Source: Rotaria sp. Silwood1 (lineage: Eukaryota; Rotifera; Eurotatoria; Philodinida; Philodinidae). From it: DNA of 64,000 bases. Under the pieces are notes generated by a model. It saw nothing but the letters and a program-made list of their open reading frames with translations. It was not told the DNA's origin and searched no databases. The stretch covers positions 62,001-126,000 of the forward strand of contig CAJNOP010000315.1 in assembly GCA_905250075.1 (NCBI GenBank), given 5' to 3'. The translations under genes and the position numbers were made by a program. The first letter of the stretch is position 1. Each line of letters opens with the position of its first letter. Shown here piece by piece: positions 1 to 12,415 of this stretch.

Positions 1-799
1 AACCACCATGTACGACTTCTGTAACACTACACCAACTATATACGTTCATCGCATAATATCGCGACGTACTTTTTGTATCAGCTGAAAACGGTCTGATACA
101 AAAACACTATTTTTTTAAATCTTATTTCATCGCAAAAAGATCGCTAATGTTAGGGAATTGCTATTATTCAATATAAATAATATACTCTCATGATCAAGTG
201 TACCAGTTGACAGCTAAAAGCACTTGCGTTTCTATGAAGTTGAGAAAGACTCTTCAGTTCTATTTTCTGATATGAGCAATAATTCTATCAAATCAAACAT
301 CTTTCCAACGGTCTGATCTGCTTGATGTCCGTTCATACACCGCAGGTTCTTCGTACAACACACCCATCTCACAAACAATATCACGTATAGCACACATAAA
401 AACATATATTCACACTGAGTACACGGATAACAAACGCACAAAAGTTAGACTAAAACTGTCCACTATTGGAAGAAAAATCGGTTTTTAGCTATTCATAACA
501 TCATCAAACAATCGTGATTTTTCATTCTTTTCTAGACTCTGTCTACTCTATATATAGGGGTGCACCACGTGTTCGTGCTCTTTTGAGTGAAAGAATAGGT
601 AGAAGTAACAAGTATGAAAAATCGATTTTTAAGTAGTATTATTCATAAAATAAACGATCTTTCCCATCTTTTGCAAATCGCTTTTTGTCTCAAGTACCTC
701 ATTCCGAGATATTTTTGAAACTTAGAAATCTACTTTCATACATGGAGACCTTTTTTGAATGATACCTGGGTTTCAAGGTGGTTTTGGGGATAATTACGA
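1..799. other. Intergenic DNA, no gene seen
   Basis: AT-rich sequence with no ORF resembling a protein I know. The longest minus-strand ORF, near 232-441, has no recognisable domain. The stretch leads into the AGATCT-rich patch that starts near 800. Confidence 0.5.
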
Positions 800-1040
800 T
801 GTTCAGAAAAAAAAAGATCTTTAATGATCTTTAGTGATCTTTATCTTTGAAGTACCTGATATTAGGATATTTTTCTTGCTTGAATTTATATTTTGATAAA
901 GAAAGATCTTTTATGGAAGAATACTTTGTTTCGTAGGCATTTTCGAGATTAAAATACTGTGTTTGAATGAAAAGATCTTTAAAGATCTTGAAATATATTA
1001 TTTAGCGATTTTTCAAGATCTTTAAAGATCTGTATCTATA
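800..1040. repeat. AGATCT-word patch
   Basis: Degenerate copies of AAGATCTTT / AAAGATCTTTA recur every 10-60 bases, for example near 817, 908, 970, 977, 1015 and 1025. The word is its own reverse complement, so the patch is locally foldable. It is not a regular tandem repeat. It is one of several one-word patches in this window, each built on a different word. Confidence 0.6.
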
Positions 1041-1134
1041 TTTTTTTTGTACCTGGTTCGGCTGGAGTTTCTGAGAGTATAAACGGAGGAGTGTAGAAGA
1101 TATGTTTAAAGACTTCTTGATGGCTATCATATGC

Positions 1135-1420
1135 CTCAGCTTTGTTTTGGTTTGCCGAAAGTGGGAACGGCCGTATACGCTGATATTACGGTCGTGAACG
1201 ATGTCGTATAAGGCATTGCACATCGGCATTGATGCCGTATCAAGTCATAATTACAGTCGTATATTGTTTTCGTATCATGCCGTTTACGGCACGGCAAAAT
1301 ACCATCGTAATACAGCCCATGGAAATACGGCGAGGATACAGCCGTACGCAGCAGTATTTCCACTGTATACGGTCGTTTCTGGTTACCGTAATGCTCGGTC
1401 TGGGAACAATATACTTTAAA
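1135..1420. repeat. CGTATACG / CCGTA-TACGG word patch
   Basis: About 285 bases are densely filled with variants of CGTATACGG, TACGGTCGT and GCCGTATAC in both orientations. ORFs in several frames cross it only because stop codons are rare in this word; none resembles a protein. A second patch with the same vocabulary lies 50 kb away at 51555-51750, so this is a recurring family and not a chance composition. Confidence 0.65.
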
Positions 1421-1624
1421 TTTTGTCGGATGTTATAATTATTATTTGCAAATATTAAAAGACAAGAAATCTCATTAAAAAATATATAACAGACACATAT
1501 GAGAAATGACTCCAATGATATTATAAATATGATAGACATGATAAATCGAAAAAACTGACGTCAGAATATAAAACTTTATTTAATATATTGGATTTTTTTT
1601 TGTATAATTTCCCTAGAGAATATA

Positions 1625-2405
1625 CTGAGTTAAGGGTACCCAAAAAAGTACCCTGATACCAGTATGTCACAGGAACTTTTGGGTACCAAAGTACTTACAG
1701 GTACCTAAGTGGTACTTTGGCAAGTACCCTGCTGGAAAATGCACAGTAATTGGGTACCTAAAGGTACTGATCAAGTACTGAATTGGGTACCATTATATAG
1801 TATTTCTAAGTACCCTGTTACCAAATTTTCAGTATGTTCAGGATCGAACCTGATCTTTGACTTTTTAAAATTTTTTCTTTTTCTTCAGATAATTTACTAG
1901 ATTTTTTTTACTTTATTCAATTTAATTTTTTCAATTCCAAAAACTTAGCAGGAACAATGTCGGGATCCGACTCAACTTGAGTTGGTCGTAGAACACTTCA
2001 GGGTAGTCCGATCTTAATTTACGACCAAGCTCGGCATTTCCTCGACTAAGAAATAGTCAAGAAATAATTTAGAAAAAATTAGTATGAAAATTGATTATTT
2101 TCTTATGATTTATCGAGTTGTTTATATAGAGCCGTACGTAAAAACGAAAACGGTGAATGAATAGTCGCCACACAGAACGCGAAAAATTTAGGATACCCTG
2201 TCGAGATTTCCTCAGTAAAGTTACAGACTTGTGTATCCATGCAGGTACTTATTCAGTGAATGTACTTTTACGGGTACCCCAAACAGTACATACATCAGTA
2301 AAATTACTGAGAATTTTCAAAGTACCCATATTGGGTACCCTGCTAGAGCTTTCTCAGTACATGGGTACCCTGAACTCAGTACTTTCTCTAGGGTTATTTG
2401 AAATA
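1625..2405. repeat. Paired GGTACC / AGTACC word patches
   Basis: Two patches (about 1625-1840 and 2225-2405) are filled with GGGTACC, GGTACTT, AGTACCC and CAGTAC variants. They are separated by about 400 bases of ordinary AT-rich sequence. GGTACC and AGTACT are self-complementary, so each patch can fold on itself and pair with the other. The small ORFs at 1709-1900 and 2157-2417 are reading frames through the patches and resemble no protein. The right patch ends about 20 bases before the start codon of the channel gene. Confidence 0.6.
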
Positions 2406-2424
2406 TTAGGTAACTGATAAAGAA

Positions 2425-5155
2425 ATGAAAATAACATCGACAAACGGTAATGTGTCTCGTTTAAATAATGATAATAAAACATTAGAATATATTTGTTCAT
2501 ATATAAAATATAAATTTGATAATCTATTTGCTCATGGTTTAATTTTTATTATTCCATTATTAACTATTATAAGTGTATTTATTATATTAATATTTAGTAT
2601 AATTTATTATTATACTAAAGAAACAGATAATTATAAAGATGCATTATGGCAAACATTTACACGTATACTTGATCCATGTGCAGCAGCACACGATGAAGGT
2701 GTAAAACATCGACTTATATCTGGTATTGTTATACTTTGTGGTCTTGTTATTGTTGCAATATTAATTGGTGCAATTGTAACTTTTATGGATGAAAAATTAA
2801 ATGAATTAAAAAAAGGACATACAACAGTTATTGAAAAGAATCATACAAGTAAAATTTATAAATTAAATTGGTTAAATATTCAAACAGAAAAAATTTGTGT
2901 GTCTTTCTTTCTTTTTTTGTGTTTAGTAATTTTAGGATGGTCACCAAAAATATTTGATATTATTAATGAATTAATTAGTGCAAATGAAAATCAACGTAAT
3001 CCTTCAATTGTTATTTTGACATCAAAAGATAATAGTGAGGTTCAATATATGATTAAAGATAAAATAAATAATTCAAGAAACACAAGAATTATATATAGAA
3101 ATGGTAATCCAATGTCGGTATGTAAAAAATACGAAAAATTGTTTTTTTTGACAAATGCTCTTCTTTTTGTCTCTCCCTTTTACTAATACTATGGCAATGA
3201 AAAAATAATAATATTCTGACTGCAGCGTGCTCTTCCATTTTCCCTCCCTTATTCGCTCATCTTGTAGGCTATAAAAATTCATTTAAAGAATATTTTCCAA
3301 GTACTCTAATAATTAAAAAAATATTTTTTCCAAAAATTCTAACCGAAAACCAGAAAACATTGATTTGAATTTTTTTGGGCAACGCTTATCTGATTGTTTG
3401 CTGTGTCTCTTTCGTAATAATGAATGCCGAAGAGAATTTTTTGTTCTATTTTCTATTTTATTGTCTATATATAAGTATCCTAAATAAATGATTGCATTAT
3501 ATGTATTTTATTAATTTTAGATCAATGATTTAAATAAATTGAGTCTTAATCAAGCACGATCAATAATTATACTGGCACCGGAATTAAACAATCCTGATGT
3601 TAGAATAATAAAAACAATATTAGCAATTAGAAATAATCCAAGACGAAATAACATTAATTTTCATATTGTTGCTGAAATAAAAGAACAAATTAATTTAGAA
3701 GCGGCAATAATTGCAGATTTTTATTAGATTTTATACATTGAAATATTTTTTTTACATATTTTACTCATCTTGTTTTTATATAAGTACTTCGCTCGAATAC
3801 ATAAGTTGCTGTCCAATGTCATATGAATAATAAAACAAATAATTTAGCTTTGTTCGCAAAACTATTTAATGGTAAAAAATAATATATTTTTTTTAGGCGG
3901 AGATGAAGCATTATTTGTCTATGCCAATGAAATAATTGCACGTATTATAGCCCAATCATGTCGACAAAGGGGTTTAAGTATAATATTATCAACTTTATTA
4001 TCATTTCAAAATGATGAAATTTATTTTAAACATGAAAGTGCACTTGTTGGTAGAACATTTTATGATGCTGTATTTTCATATGATAAATGTTCAGTAATTG
4101 GATTAATGTTATCCGATGGAACAGTTAAAATATTTCCTCGATTAAATACAATAATAAATATTGATGATCAAATTATTGTTATCGCTGAAGATGATGATAA
4201 AATTATATTGTCATCTGATTATTTGTCACATATTAATTATGAATATTCAGGATCAAAATCATCATTATTATTTAATCATAATACAGTTTTATTATCCAAT
4301 CCTATGACTAGAAGAGCAACAAAAAGAATTGAACGAAATCTTCTACTCGGATGGAATAAAAAAGCTCCATTAATTGCTAAAGAATTGGATACTTATGTTG
4401 CTCGCGGTAGTGAACTACATATATTAACAAATTCTAATATAATAACACAATTTATAAAGGAACAATTAGCTAATGAATTAACAGAACAAAAAATATTTGT
4501 ACATTGTGGAAGCTTAACAAATAAATTTGATTTAGAAAAATTAAATTTATTTTCTTATGATTATGTTATATTATTAGCAAATGAAGAAAGTGAACAACAA
4601 AATTTAATTGAAGAAGCTGATGCTGAATGTTTAATTTGTTTATTATATTTAAAAAATATTATTGATAAATCAAATAATAAAAAAACATTTAGTATAGTAG
4701 CAGAAATGTATGATATACGTAATTGTCAATTAGCAAATAGAACATGTGCCGATGATTTTATTGTTAGTCCAAATTTACTATCAAAATATATTTCACAATT
4801 ATCTGAAAATCAAAATATAAAAAAAGTTTATGATGTTTTATTAACAGCTGATGGTCCTGAGATTTATTTATGTTTAGCATCGATGTTCGTTCCACTAGAA
4901 ACACCAATTAGTTATTATCAAGTTTTACAAGAAACATTAAAATATCAATGTTTAGCAATTGGTTATAGATTAATGAAATATTTACATGATGAAACAAGAT
5001 TTTTTGGAATTGTTTTAAATCCAGATAAACAAGAACAAATTATATTTTCACAAAATGATAAAATTATTATTTTAGCTGAAAACTTTATGTCATTTGCTCC
5101 CCATAATACGCAAATTCGTAGATACCGGCTAGCTATTAGCGGTAAATCGTGGTAA
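2425..5155 (+). CDS. CASTOR/POLLUX-type ion channel (RCK-domain cation channel)
   Basis: Exons read as 2425-2848, 2927-3117, 3521-3716 and 3897-5155, giving about 689 aa. The N-terminus has a membrane segment (residues about 39-62), a pore-loop-like stretch (LWQTFTRILDP, about 74-84) and a second segment (about 97-121). Then come the family signatures VIEKNH, ILGWSPK and IIYRNGNP and two RCK/TrkA-N-like cytosolic regions including IVIAEDDD. Plant CASTOR and POLLUX are nuclear-envelope cation channels; the role in an animal is unknown. The first intron (78 nt) has no stop and can be read through, but removing it restores the motif NHTIILGWS. The third intron starts with AT instead of GT (position 3717), although the exon phases join perfectly to give the GGDEALF motif. 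Either splicing is non-canonical, the base is wrong, or this copy is damaged. The rest is intact. Confidence 0.82.
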
Positions 5156-5248
5156 ATTACAGTGATGGACGCCAGGCCTCGAAGCGGACCAATTTTGGAT
5201 GACCCAACCCTGTTCGAATAACAATGGCACTATTATAAATATATTTCT

Positions 5249-5400
5249 TGGGTGGGTGGGTGTGGGTGTGTGGGGTGTGGGGTGTGGTTGGGTATTGTCG
5301 TAGATATATTCTTTGTCCACACCCGCACACCCACATCCACACCCCACACCCACACCACACCCCATACCCCACACCCACACCCACACCCACCCACACCCTT
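5249..5400. repeat. Telomere-like TGTGGG...CCCACA hairpin (large copy)
   Basis: The left arm (5249-5294) is built of GGGTG/TGTGGGG units. A loop of about 20 bases (5295-5315) follows, then a right arm (5316-5400) of CCCACA/CCACACC units ending in CCACACCCTT. The arms are complementary, so the whole unit can form a long G-rich/C-rich hairpin. Long ORFs on the minus strand here are repeats of Trp/Val/Gly/Cys codons and are not genes. This is the cleanest copy of a family with about twenty members in the window. Confidence 0.85.
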
Positions 5401-6270
5401 TTGAATGTATGATAAGAAGCGACATCGACATATATTTTATGAAACAGAGTCGTTGATTGTCTATTACTATTTTATATGAACTGAATATTAATATTATTGC
5501 TCATTAATGAATATTCTATAATTTTCGTTCCCAATAGGTTTCGTCGTATTAAACTCAGCCTACAATAATGAAAATAGCACTTATTCCGAAATTCAATGAG
5601 TCATAAGCTACTATGATAGCAGCTTTCGCAGGTTTTCTATTCTAAGAGGCACAAAGAAGATATGAAAAATCTTTGATGGAATAGTTTTCAATTGTTTTCA
5701 AAAAAAATTTTAGTAAATCTTGATGTTCAAATGAAACATGTTAAATTCGTATCAACCAATTACTTTCAATCAGTATTCATTGCATTCAATAATAACAATA
5801 AAATCCTTAAACTCAAGTAGACGAAAGTTATTGGAAGAGTATAATCTAGACGCAGATTCCTAATTTAGGATAGATTTCTATGAAGCTTAAATTAGACTGA
5901 TACAGTCAAGTCTATTGAAGTTTTAGGATTTCAAGTCGAATAATCAATATGAGTAGATCTATTTTTTTTATTGTTTATGACATACATCATCGAATCATTT
6001 TGAATAGTAAATCATTAAAGTTTAACAAAAAACTGAGCCCAGTTCATACACTGAAAGTTATGTGTGCTTCATACATGAAGCTCTAACCCTAAAAGATAAA
6101 GTACCAAATCAAAGCGACTAGTACAAATTGTCTGTCAATGCGAAAGGACTACAAACTGTAGTGCTACAAAAAAAATCATTAGTTCGACTCTACCTTCGTT
6201 TCTAACATACAGTTGTTTTCACTTGTTAAATAAGTTGATATTCGTTTTGGTGCTATTTTTGTCTTTACAG
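5401..6270. other. Intergenic DNA, no gene seen
   Basis: About 870 bases of AT-rich sequence with no ORF or exon I can support. It ends in a good splice-acceptor tract (TTTTTGTCTTTACAG at 6256-6270) that belongs to the following broken exon. Confidence 0.5.
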
Positions 6271-6476
6271 GTAAATTGAAGCTACAATGTCCATGGAGAC
6301 ATTGTCTCGAGCTATTTAACGCAGATATGCGCAAAATGAAGGATCGTTATCAAGATAGAACATCAGAATTTGAATGTGATGTATGTTCGAAATAATCTCG
6401 GTTTTTATCATGGCATTGCCCTTGTGCAATAGAAACATTCGACATTTGCGAAGAATGCGCGAATAAACAAGATTAA
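6271..6476 (+). pseudogene. Broken zinc-finger exon (ZZ/RING-like Cys-His pattern)
   Basis: After a splice acceptor at 6270 one frame reads C-P-W-R-H-C (from 6288), then ECDVCSK, an in-frame TAA (6393-6395), then SWHCPCAIETFDICEECANK and a final TAA at 6474-6476. Spaced Cys pairs followed by HC..C and FDICEEC look like a zinc-binding ZZ- or RING-type finger. The frame resumes directly past the internal stop, so this reads as a single nonsense mutation in a terminal exon. I found no start exon upstream. It is probably a relic of a larger gene. The family assignment is uncertain; the Cys pattern is clear. Confidence 0.5.
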
Positions 6477-6660
6477 AAATGATTGTGGTCAAACTACACG
6501 AATAGAACCTCGAAAATTATTTGACTGTTGAATCTTTATTAGAGTTATTGCTGTCGACATGTACCTATTCATCAACTAGCGAATATTAAGTTTGATAAAT
6601 AATAAATGAAACAATGTAATTACTAATATAAGGATGGAAGTTTTTTCCTAAAAGTAATCG

Positions 6661-6705
6661 TGAGTGTGGATGTTGGTATTCAATTCACTCATCCATATCC
6701 GCATT
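6661..6705. repeat. Weak telomere-like hairpin
   Basis: GTGAGTGTGGATGTTGG is followed after a short loop by CACTCATCCATATCC. This is a degenerate, short member of the TGTGGG...CCCACA group and is included because it shares the arm-loop-arm order. Confidence 0.35.
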
Positions 6706-7359
6706 CTTCTTTTCTTTGATCTAGTGTGATCTAAGTAATTCAACGAAAAAATTCATTTTATAAGCCAGTATTCGAAGAATTACGCAGCTTCACACATTCT
6801 CCAAAAGAATAAATGCTCTTGAGAACCCCTTGACGATGACGAATATCGCATTTTTCTTGTACGCGTCTAAACACATCTTTATTTTCTGTCTCGTTCTTTT
6901 CAGTTTCGTATTTTCGTTTCTGCTAGGTAAAAAGAAAAAAAAACATTCTCTCCCGATGATGCCGATTTGCACAACCTTGAGTGATGTTTGAAATAGAAAA
7001 GTGCACAGAGAGAATCACTGAATGATTCTCTATCCAACAACAGAACTGAGTATTCTTCACACATATCCTAGAAACCGTTCTAGGTTTGAAATAGAACAGT
7101 GAGTTTATGAACTGAAAAAATATTTGTATGAAAATCAAATCATCTCAATCTGATGGCAATTCCCAGGGCATATTTTTATCCGGGTACAAGTACAATATGA
7201 AATCGTCGTATTATCATTGCTAGCATAATTTTAGCTTGTAACATAGCAAAATACAGTTCAATAAAAGAATGAAAACCAATTGAAAATGACAGAAATATTA
7301 TCTGACTCATTTTGATCAAACCGAGATGGATCAAATTTTTCTTATGAACAGAACAACAA

Positions 7360-7412
7360 GGTGTGGGTGTCAGATAGGCATGAGTCTTCTCTTTCAATAC
7401 ACTCACACCCTT
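7360..7412. repeat. Telomere-like TGTGGG...CACACCC hairpin (small copy)
   Basis: GGTGTGGGTGTC at 7360-7371 and ACTCACACCCTT at 7401-7412 are complementary arms around a loop of about 30 bases. The right arm ends in CACACCCTT, as in the copies at 5400 and 28043. Confidence 0.65.
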
Positions 7413-9370
7413 GAAGATGCTTAGATTGAACTAAATATGCTGTGGTTGCTGTTTCTATTTCATTGTCATTTTTGATTTTTTTTTCAACTTGTTATTTTCT
7501 ATTGAGAATCAGACAATCAAAATGTTCCATTTTGCATTCACTTTGCAAAATATTTCATAATTACTTCATATCGAACACCGAAATCACAATTTTAATACAT
7601 TCTAGGTAAAGATAATAAATATAACAGGTATTTGATAAAATTTAGAAAATGAATAAACAACATTATAATCATGATTTTTAATAGATATTATGAAATGAAG
7701 TTGAAAGCTTTCTTTAATTAATATTTAGAACAATGAGAATTGTATAAAAATTATAAACAACAAAACAATTTTGTCTTTATCATATAACTTTTTGGGATAT
7801 TTCTGATCTTAGTCCTGTTAGTGACGTAAGGAGAAAGGAATTTATTGTTTTCTAAGACTTTACTTGATATCTTTCAGAAATAAACTGAACATAACAGTAA
7901 TATGAGAAATGGGAGAAGAATGAAAAAGAAAGACAAAGTTTTCTCTTTGCAATAAAAGAAGAATGATAGAAAGGGAGAATACAAGATTTATCAAGAAGCC
8001 AACACATATGGGAACAAAAGGACTTGTTTTTCGTTTGGTTCAGAAAGTAGAGATTGACCATGTAGTCTCGAATAATCTTCTTTTTGTATACTCAAAAAGT
8101 GAGTACACTCTAGAATCGGTCAGTGTGTCTGTCTGTCCGGTCGTTTACACGATAACTTTTGAAAGAAAAGTCAGATCGCGATGGAATTTGTTGCGCAGTT
8201 TAGTTTCAACAACATCTCGGTCAAGTTCAAAGACGAGAATGATTCGCAGAGCCGTTCCTAAGTTATTGCAAAAACAGTCACTTTTCCCTGTACCTTCCTA
8301 TGCGAAAATCGACCCCATCCCGCTTTCGTGAACAACTTTTCCTATCATAGTCAAATAAAACCCCCAACTATTATATATTATTCGATAGGGAATTTCACGA
8401 GCTACAAAGTGGTATATAAAACATAAAGAAATAAGAAGGCTGACCCCCCTAATGCAAAGATAATTAAACGGAAATTGGTTCTGTTTTTATCCACGCTCTG
8501 ATTGATCCACAATTAGAGCTCTATCTTTCGATCACAGAGATGGTACTTCGAGGTTTTCTGGGACGGAGAACTCGAATCTGCACTCCACTTGCCTCGAAGT
8601 GCGATTGGTTGAGCAGGGACCAATAAAAATCAAGTTATAGAAAAAACGACTTTCTTAGAGTAAATCAAGGCGAAGAATTCAAATCTGAGCTGTGTTCGCC
8701 CCTAAATCCTATTGATTGAGCAGTAGCCAATAGAATTCAAGTGTTCACAGAAACGGTTTGCCAGGATAATTTTGATGTCCACACATTCTAGGATGACTCA
8801 TCTGTCTAATTCACTTTTTGAAGTACACATAACTCTCGGATTTGTATCCGAGGTTTCCACATTTATTATATGATATTATAGCATCAAATTTTCAACATCA
8901 ACATCAAATATGTAACTATGAACTATTGTTCTACATAGCCATGATGAAAAAACTGCTTCCGTAAAATGGCAGACATTTTAAATGAATCTTTGTATATTAC
9001 AGCGATTAATTTATAATTCAAATAGCATCTATTCCAACAAAAAATTCAAAGTTCACATAAAAAAATAACAATAATGATAGCAACCAAGTTGATCAGCGAA
9101 GAGAATATACATTTAAAAGAAAGAAGAAGGAAAAGGACATTATTAGGAGAGAGAGAAATCAAAAAGGAAGAGAAAAACTAATGACAATAGTATATGTCGG
9201 GAGTGCATGCTAGAGATCGTTATCTGTTGTGGTATGAAATTAAAAGAAGGTAGATACACATACATGTTCGAAGGATGGTTTCATTCGAGAATATACTGAT
9301 TTTGAATGGTCTTGACTAATTGTCACAGTAAAATAATTGTACAATTGAACTTTGTAACAAGCATCATGAC
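7413..9370. other. Intergenic DNA with a possible dispersed repeat
   Basis: No gene is supported. Around 8085-8345 there is a block with TGTCTGTCTGTCCGG, then TACACGATAACTTTTGAA, of higher GC than its surroundings. I recall similar text in repeat elements of other invertebrates, but this is unverified. Near 8595-8745 a segment of about 40 bases (GATTGGTTGAGCAGGGACCA and a diverged copy GATTGAGCAGTAGCCA) occurs twice about 110 bases apart. The 122-aa ORF at 7963-8331 crosses this block and is probably spurious. Confidence 0.35.
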
Positions 9371-9470
9371 NNNNNNNNNNNNNNNNNNNNNNNNNNNNNN
9401 NNNNNNNNNNNNNNNNNNNNNNNNNNNNNNNNNNNNNNNNNNNNNNNNNNNNNNNNNNNNNNNNNNNNNN
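9371..9470. other. Assembly gap (100 N)
   Basis: Exactly 100 N, the usual placeholder for a gap of unknown size. The flanks show no obvious hairpin, unlike the second gap at 58334-58433. Confidence 0.95.
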
Positions 9471-9811
9471 TCATAGAAGTACGGAATCTTTTTTGTTGAT
9501 GATTGGAAATGACATAAGAAAGTCCTTTCAAGATGATGGAAGGAATAGGAAGAAACGTTCATCTTATAGACACAACAGCATCAATGAAATTCTTCTTGTG
9601 ATTTGTAATCATCAGTAACGTTGATGCAAACAGATACTAATACTTAAAAAAAGCACTACAGAATATTCTTCTTTGCTCAATTCTGCACAATCTTGGTTGT
9701 TCCAAATATTCTCTTTAAATAATTACAATCGAACTCAACTCATTGGCCTGTGTTTTCAATAAAAACGATGGTTGACGAGTACAGATGTGAGCTGAAAGAA
9801 GAGAATCATAC

Positions 9812-9836
9812 ATACACACCCATACCTACCAACCCG
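9812..9836. repeat. Solo C-rich telomere-like arm
   Basis: CATACACACCCATACCTACC matches the right-arm vocabulary of the TGTGGG hairpins, but no left arm is visible nearby. It may be a decayed or half copy. Confidence 0.3.
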
Positions 9837-9849
9837 AGTAAAGCATATG

Positions 9850-10585
9850 CTAAGAATCTTTTTCGATGTGTAGAAATGAAATTAAATGGAATTCTATGAA
9901 GCATTGTATACCCAGCTTCATATAGTGTTCTTGTTTTTTGAATCTTTTACTAATGGATAAGCCTGAACCAAGTTTAGTAGTGATGTATACACCTATATAT
10001 TTAAACAATATGATGTATTCAATTTTTCGATGTTCATACTGAGACTCAGGAAAACTAGAAAAAACGATGCTATGAGGAAGTAAAATTTTAATTTTATTCA
10101 TATTTACTGGTAGTGAAGTATTATTGAAAAACTTTTTAAACTGTTTCATAAGAACTCTAGGTCGATTTTCAATTTAATCAATATTCTCAGAGATGCATTT
10201 TTCGAGTGATTCTTCTAGTACTATCATCAGATCGTCAGCAAACATATGAATTGTGAGACTAAAAAGACAAAGAATGGGAGAAAATGACCATGAATATATC
10301 CATTTTAGTAGCGAGGGCGACATGCCAAGTCACTTAAGTTAGTAATTAGTACAGGAGAAACTACAAAATCAAATGCTAATAAAAGTCCACAAAAACTGTT
10401 AATACTAGTTCGTTACAAGTAGCAACCGTAAGATGCAAATTCTCAACTAAGGAAAGTATTCTAGTTTGCAGTCGCCTTTCTTGCTTAAACCTGCTCTGCT
10501 ATTCGACTTCTTTGTTGTTGCTATGGTGCCAGTCAAGTATTCTACGGTGTATGATATGCTCAAAATATTTACTTATGGTAGGTAG
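9850..10585 (-). pseudogene. Decayed LINE-like reverse transcriptase
   Basis: Read on the minus strand, one frame gives LPTISKYFEHIIHRRILDW, an in-frame stop, then RFKQERRLQTRILSLVE and the motif FVDFLLAFD. A shifted frame then gives IHMFADDLMIVLEES, another stop, and a tail with NMNKIKILLP and LFKYIGVYITTKLG. The order LP-SK-E, F.DF..AFD (motif A), F-A-D-D (motif C) and K..LG is that of a non-LTR retrotransposon reverse transcriptase. Several stops and at least one frameshift make it dead. The 5' part and the endonuclease are not recognisable; weak coding-like sequence continues to about 10760. The clade cannot be named from this piece. Confidence 0.75.
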
Positions 10586-11475
10586 TATTGGCAGCATTTA
10601 AGTCTCCGTTTGTTGTGCATCTATTAAAAAGCAAGCTTATAATAATTGATTATTCTACATGCAGTTCATTGAGAATAAAGCAATCTTACCAGCATTATTA
10701 GTCGACATTTTTTGGCAAATTAGTTCTCCATTCGTACGTCACCTCCTCAAATTTAATTTGATCTAATAACATTTTTGAGAGTGCTCCTTATAATAATCTA
10801 CTAATATATTAACGATTCTTTCTGCGCCTATTACTTTATTGTTTTGAGCACTTAGTCATTTGAAGAGAGATACGAACGGGTGAACTGCATATTTTACGTC
10901 TTTCGAAACACTATTTCCCTCTCAAAACCATGCAGTCTTTATGTTTCTTCGCGACTATATGTATGCTGGGTCGTTGTAAATGAAAAATCTCCTTTGGTAG
11001 TATGAATCTTTGTAAGTGACACGGTGAAAATGAATAGCTATTCATCGTACTATCTATATCCAAATTGCTCATAATTAGTTTTAATTTAGTCATACTAAAG
11101 TGCATCAAACTAAAGGGACTTCATTCTGATATCGAATTCTAATCTTAAAAAAGTAAAACAGCTTTTTCAAACTTATTGTCCGTAACTGAAAACTACGAGT
11201 AAATGAAATGGTACTGAATGTCTCAATTTAGTTCTTTCAAAATCTATAACTTATATTATTCCATTTTGCAAAATGTTCTACTCATCAGCAACAGTTGCAA
11301 TATACATTATATATTTTTCGAATGAAAATGTGTTATATCGAATCAGTTGAATAGTTACAATCAATGAATTAAACTTCTGTTAAGTAAAAGAAAAAGAAAT
11401 GAGCTACATAGCTTTCATTGGCCATTCCTCGTTTTGATGCCATGACATTAATCATTGATTTTCTTCAATACTATT

Positions 11476-11716
11476 TTTCATAAAAATTTTGAAGTGTATT
11501 CCGACAAAGAATGATTTTTCTATTGTTAGCTTCAAAATTTATCCGAAAATATCCAAAATATGTCACATAAACCTCATTGGACATTGTTTCACTCCCGAGT
11601 ATGTGCGTGAGCAAACGGATAAGCTGAAGAAGGACACGTACCGGTGCTCAATTCCACACGAATCTACCAACATCAAAGACTCACCTGCGCCTTACCACCC
11701 CATATTTGAATTATAA
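11476..11716 (+). CDS. Unrecognised short ORF, possibly an orphan exon
   Basis: A frame of about 75 codons reads IGHCFTPEYVREQTDKLKKD and later STNIKDSPAPYHPIFEL before a TAA. Its composition (balanced charges, few Ile/Asn/Lys runs) is more protein-like than its AT-rich surroundings, but I recognise no family. There is no clear ATG at the 5' end, so if real it is an exon or remnant. Confidence 0.22.
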
Positions 11717-12360
11717 TTAAGTAGACTTTATTATATCGTGCAAAAGTTTCGGTAATATCATCTGTTCCATTTTAGCTTCTTTTTGTTACGCCTCGGTGCT
11801 TTATCATCCACTAAAATATCTTGATAAATAATACATCAAGTCGTGTTTTAGATTTCTATTGTGCATAGTTATTTTAATAACGATGACATCGAAGTATGAA
11901 AGTTTAAAACACGATGACATCTAGTAACAACAATTATTGTTCATAGATAGATGCATTTTTTCGTTTTGTATAAATGATATTTCGTAATTTATGTCCATTC
12001 ATTGTATTGAAACAATTTTTGTTTACAGGTTTGTTCCTTACTGAAAAATCAAATTCTTCTTAAAAACATTACACCACTTCAACATAGTCATCTAAATTTC
12101 TTTCTTAGTATTAAATATTTACAGATAATTAAAATCTGATTAAAAAAAAAAGCATTACTTATCTTATATGATCAATACCGCATAAAAAATATACGAAAAG
12201 AATAACAAAACTCAACATGAAGACATCGACTATAAAAATTTTTGATTGATTTACATTTACACTTAAATCAGCAGCAATGTAATGTGGAGTTGGACTCTAA
12301 AACACAAATTTCATTATTTTAATCACATTACATCTTCCACAAATGGGAGAAATATAATTG

Positions 12361-12415
12361 GATGTGAGTGTGAGTAAGTAATAATAATATCTATTTTCAC
12401 CCACATCAGCACCCT
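12361..12415. repeat. Telomere-like hairpin (degenerate)
   Basis: GATGTGAGTGTGAG at 12361 and CACCCACATCAGCACCC at 12399-12415 form short complementary arms with a loop of about 25 bases. Confidence 0.5.

Noticed and set aside
1709..2417. ORFs before the channel gene as 5' exons
   Set aside because: They consist of GGTACC-word sequence and no splice junction links them to 2425.
5129..5431. 100-aa and 79-aa minus-strand ORFs rich in Gly/Val/Trp/Cys
   Set aside because: They are translations of the TGTGGG/CCCACA array; the codon pattern follows the repeat and there is no protein feature outside it.
7963..8331. 122-aa ORF with an ATG
   Set aside because: It crosses a probable dispersed repeat block, has a Ser/Arg-rich composition without a domain, and shows no exon context.
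9323..9562. 79-aa ORF spanning the first gap
   Set aside because: Half of it is translated N; it cannot be evaluated.
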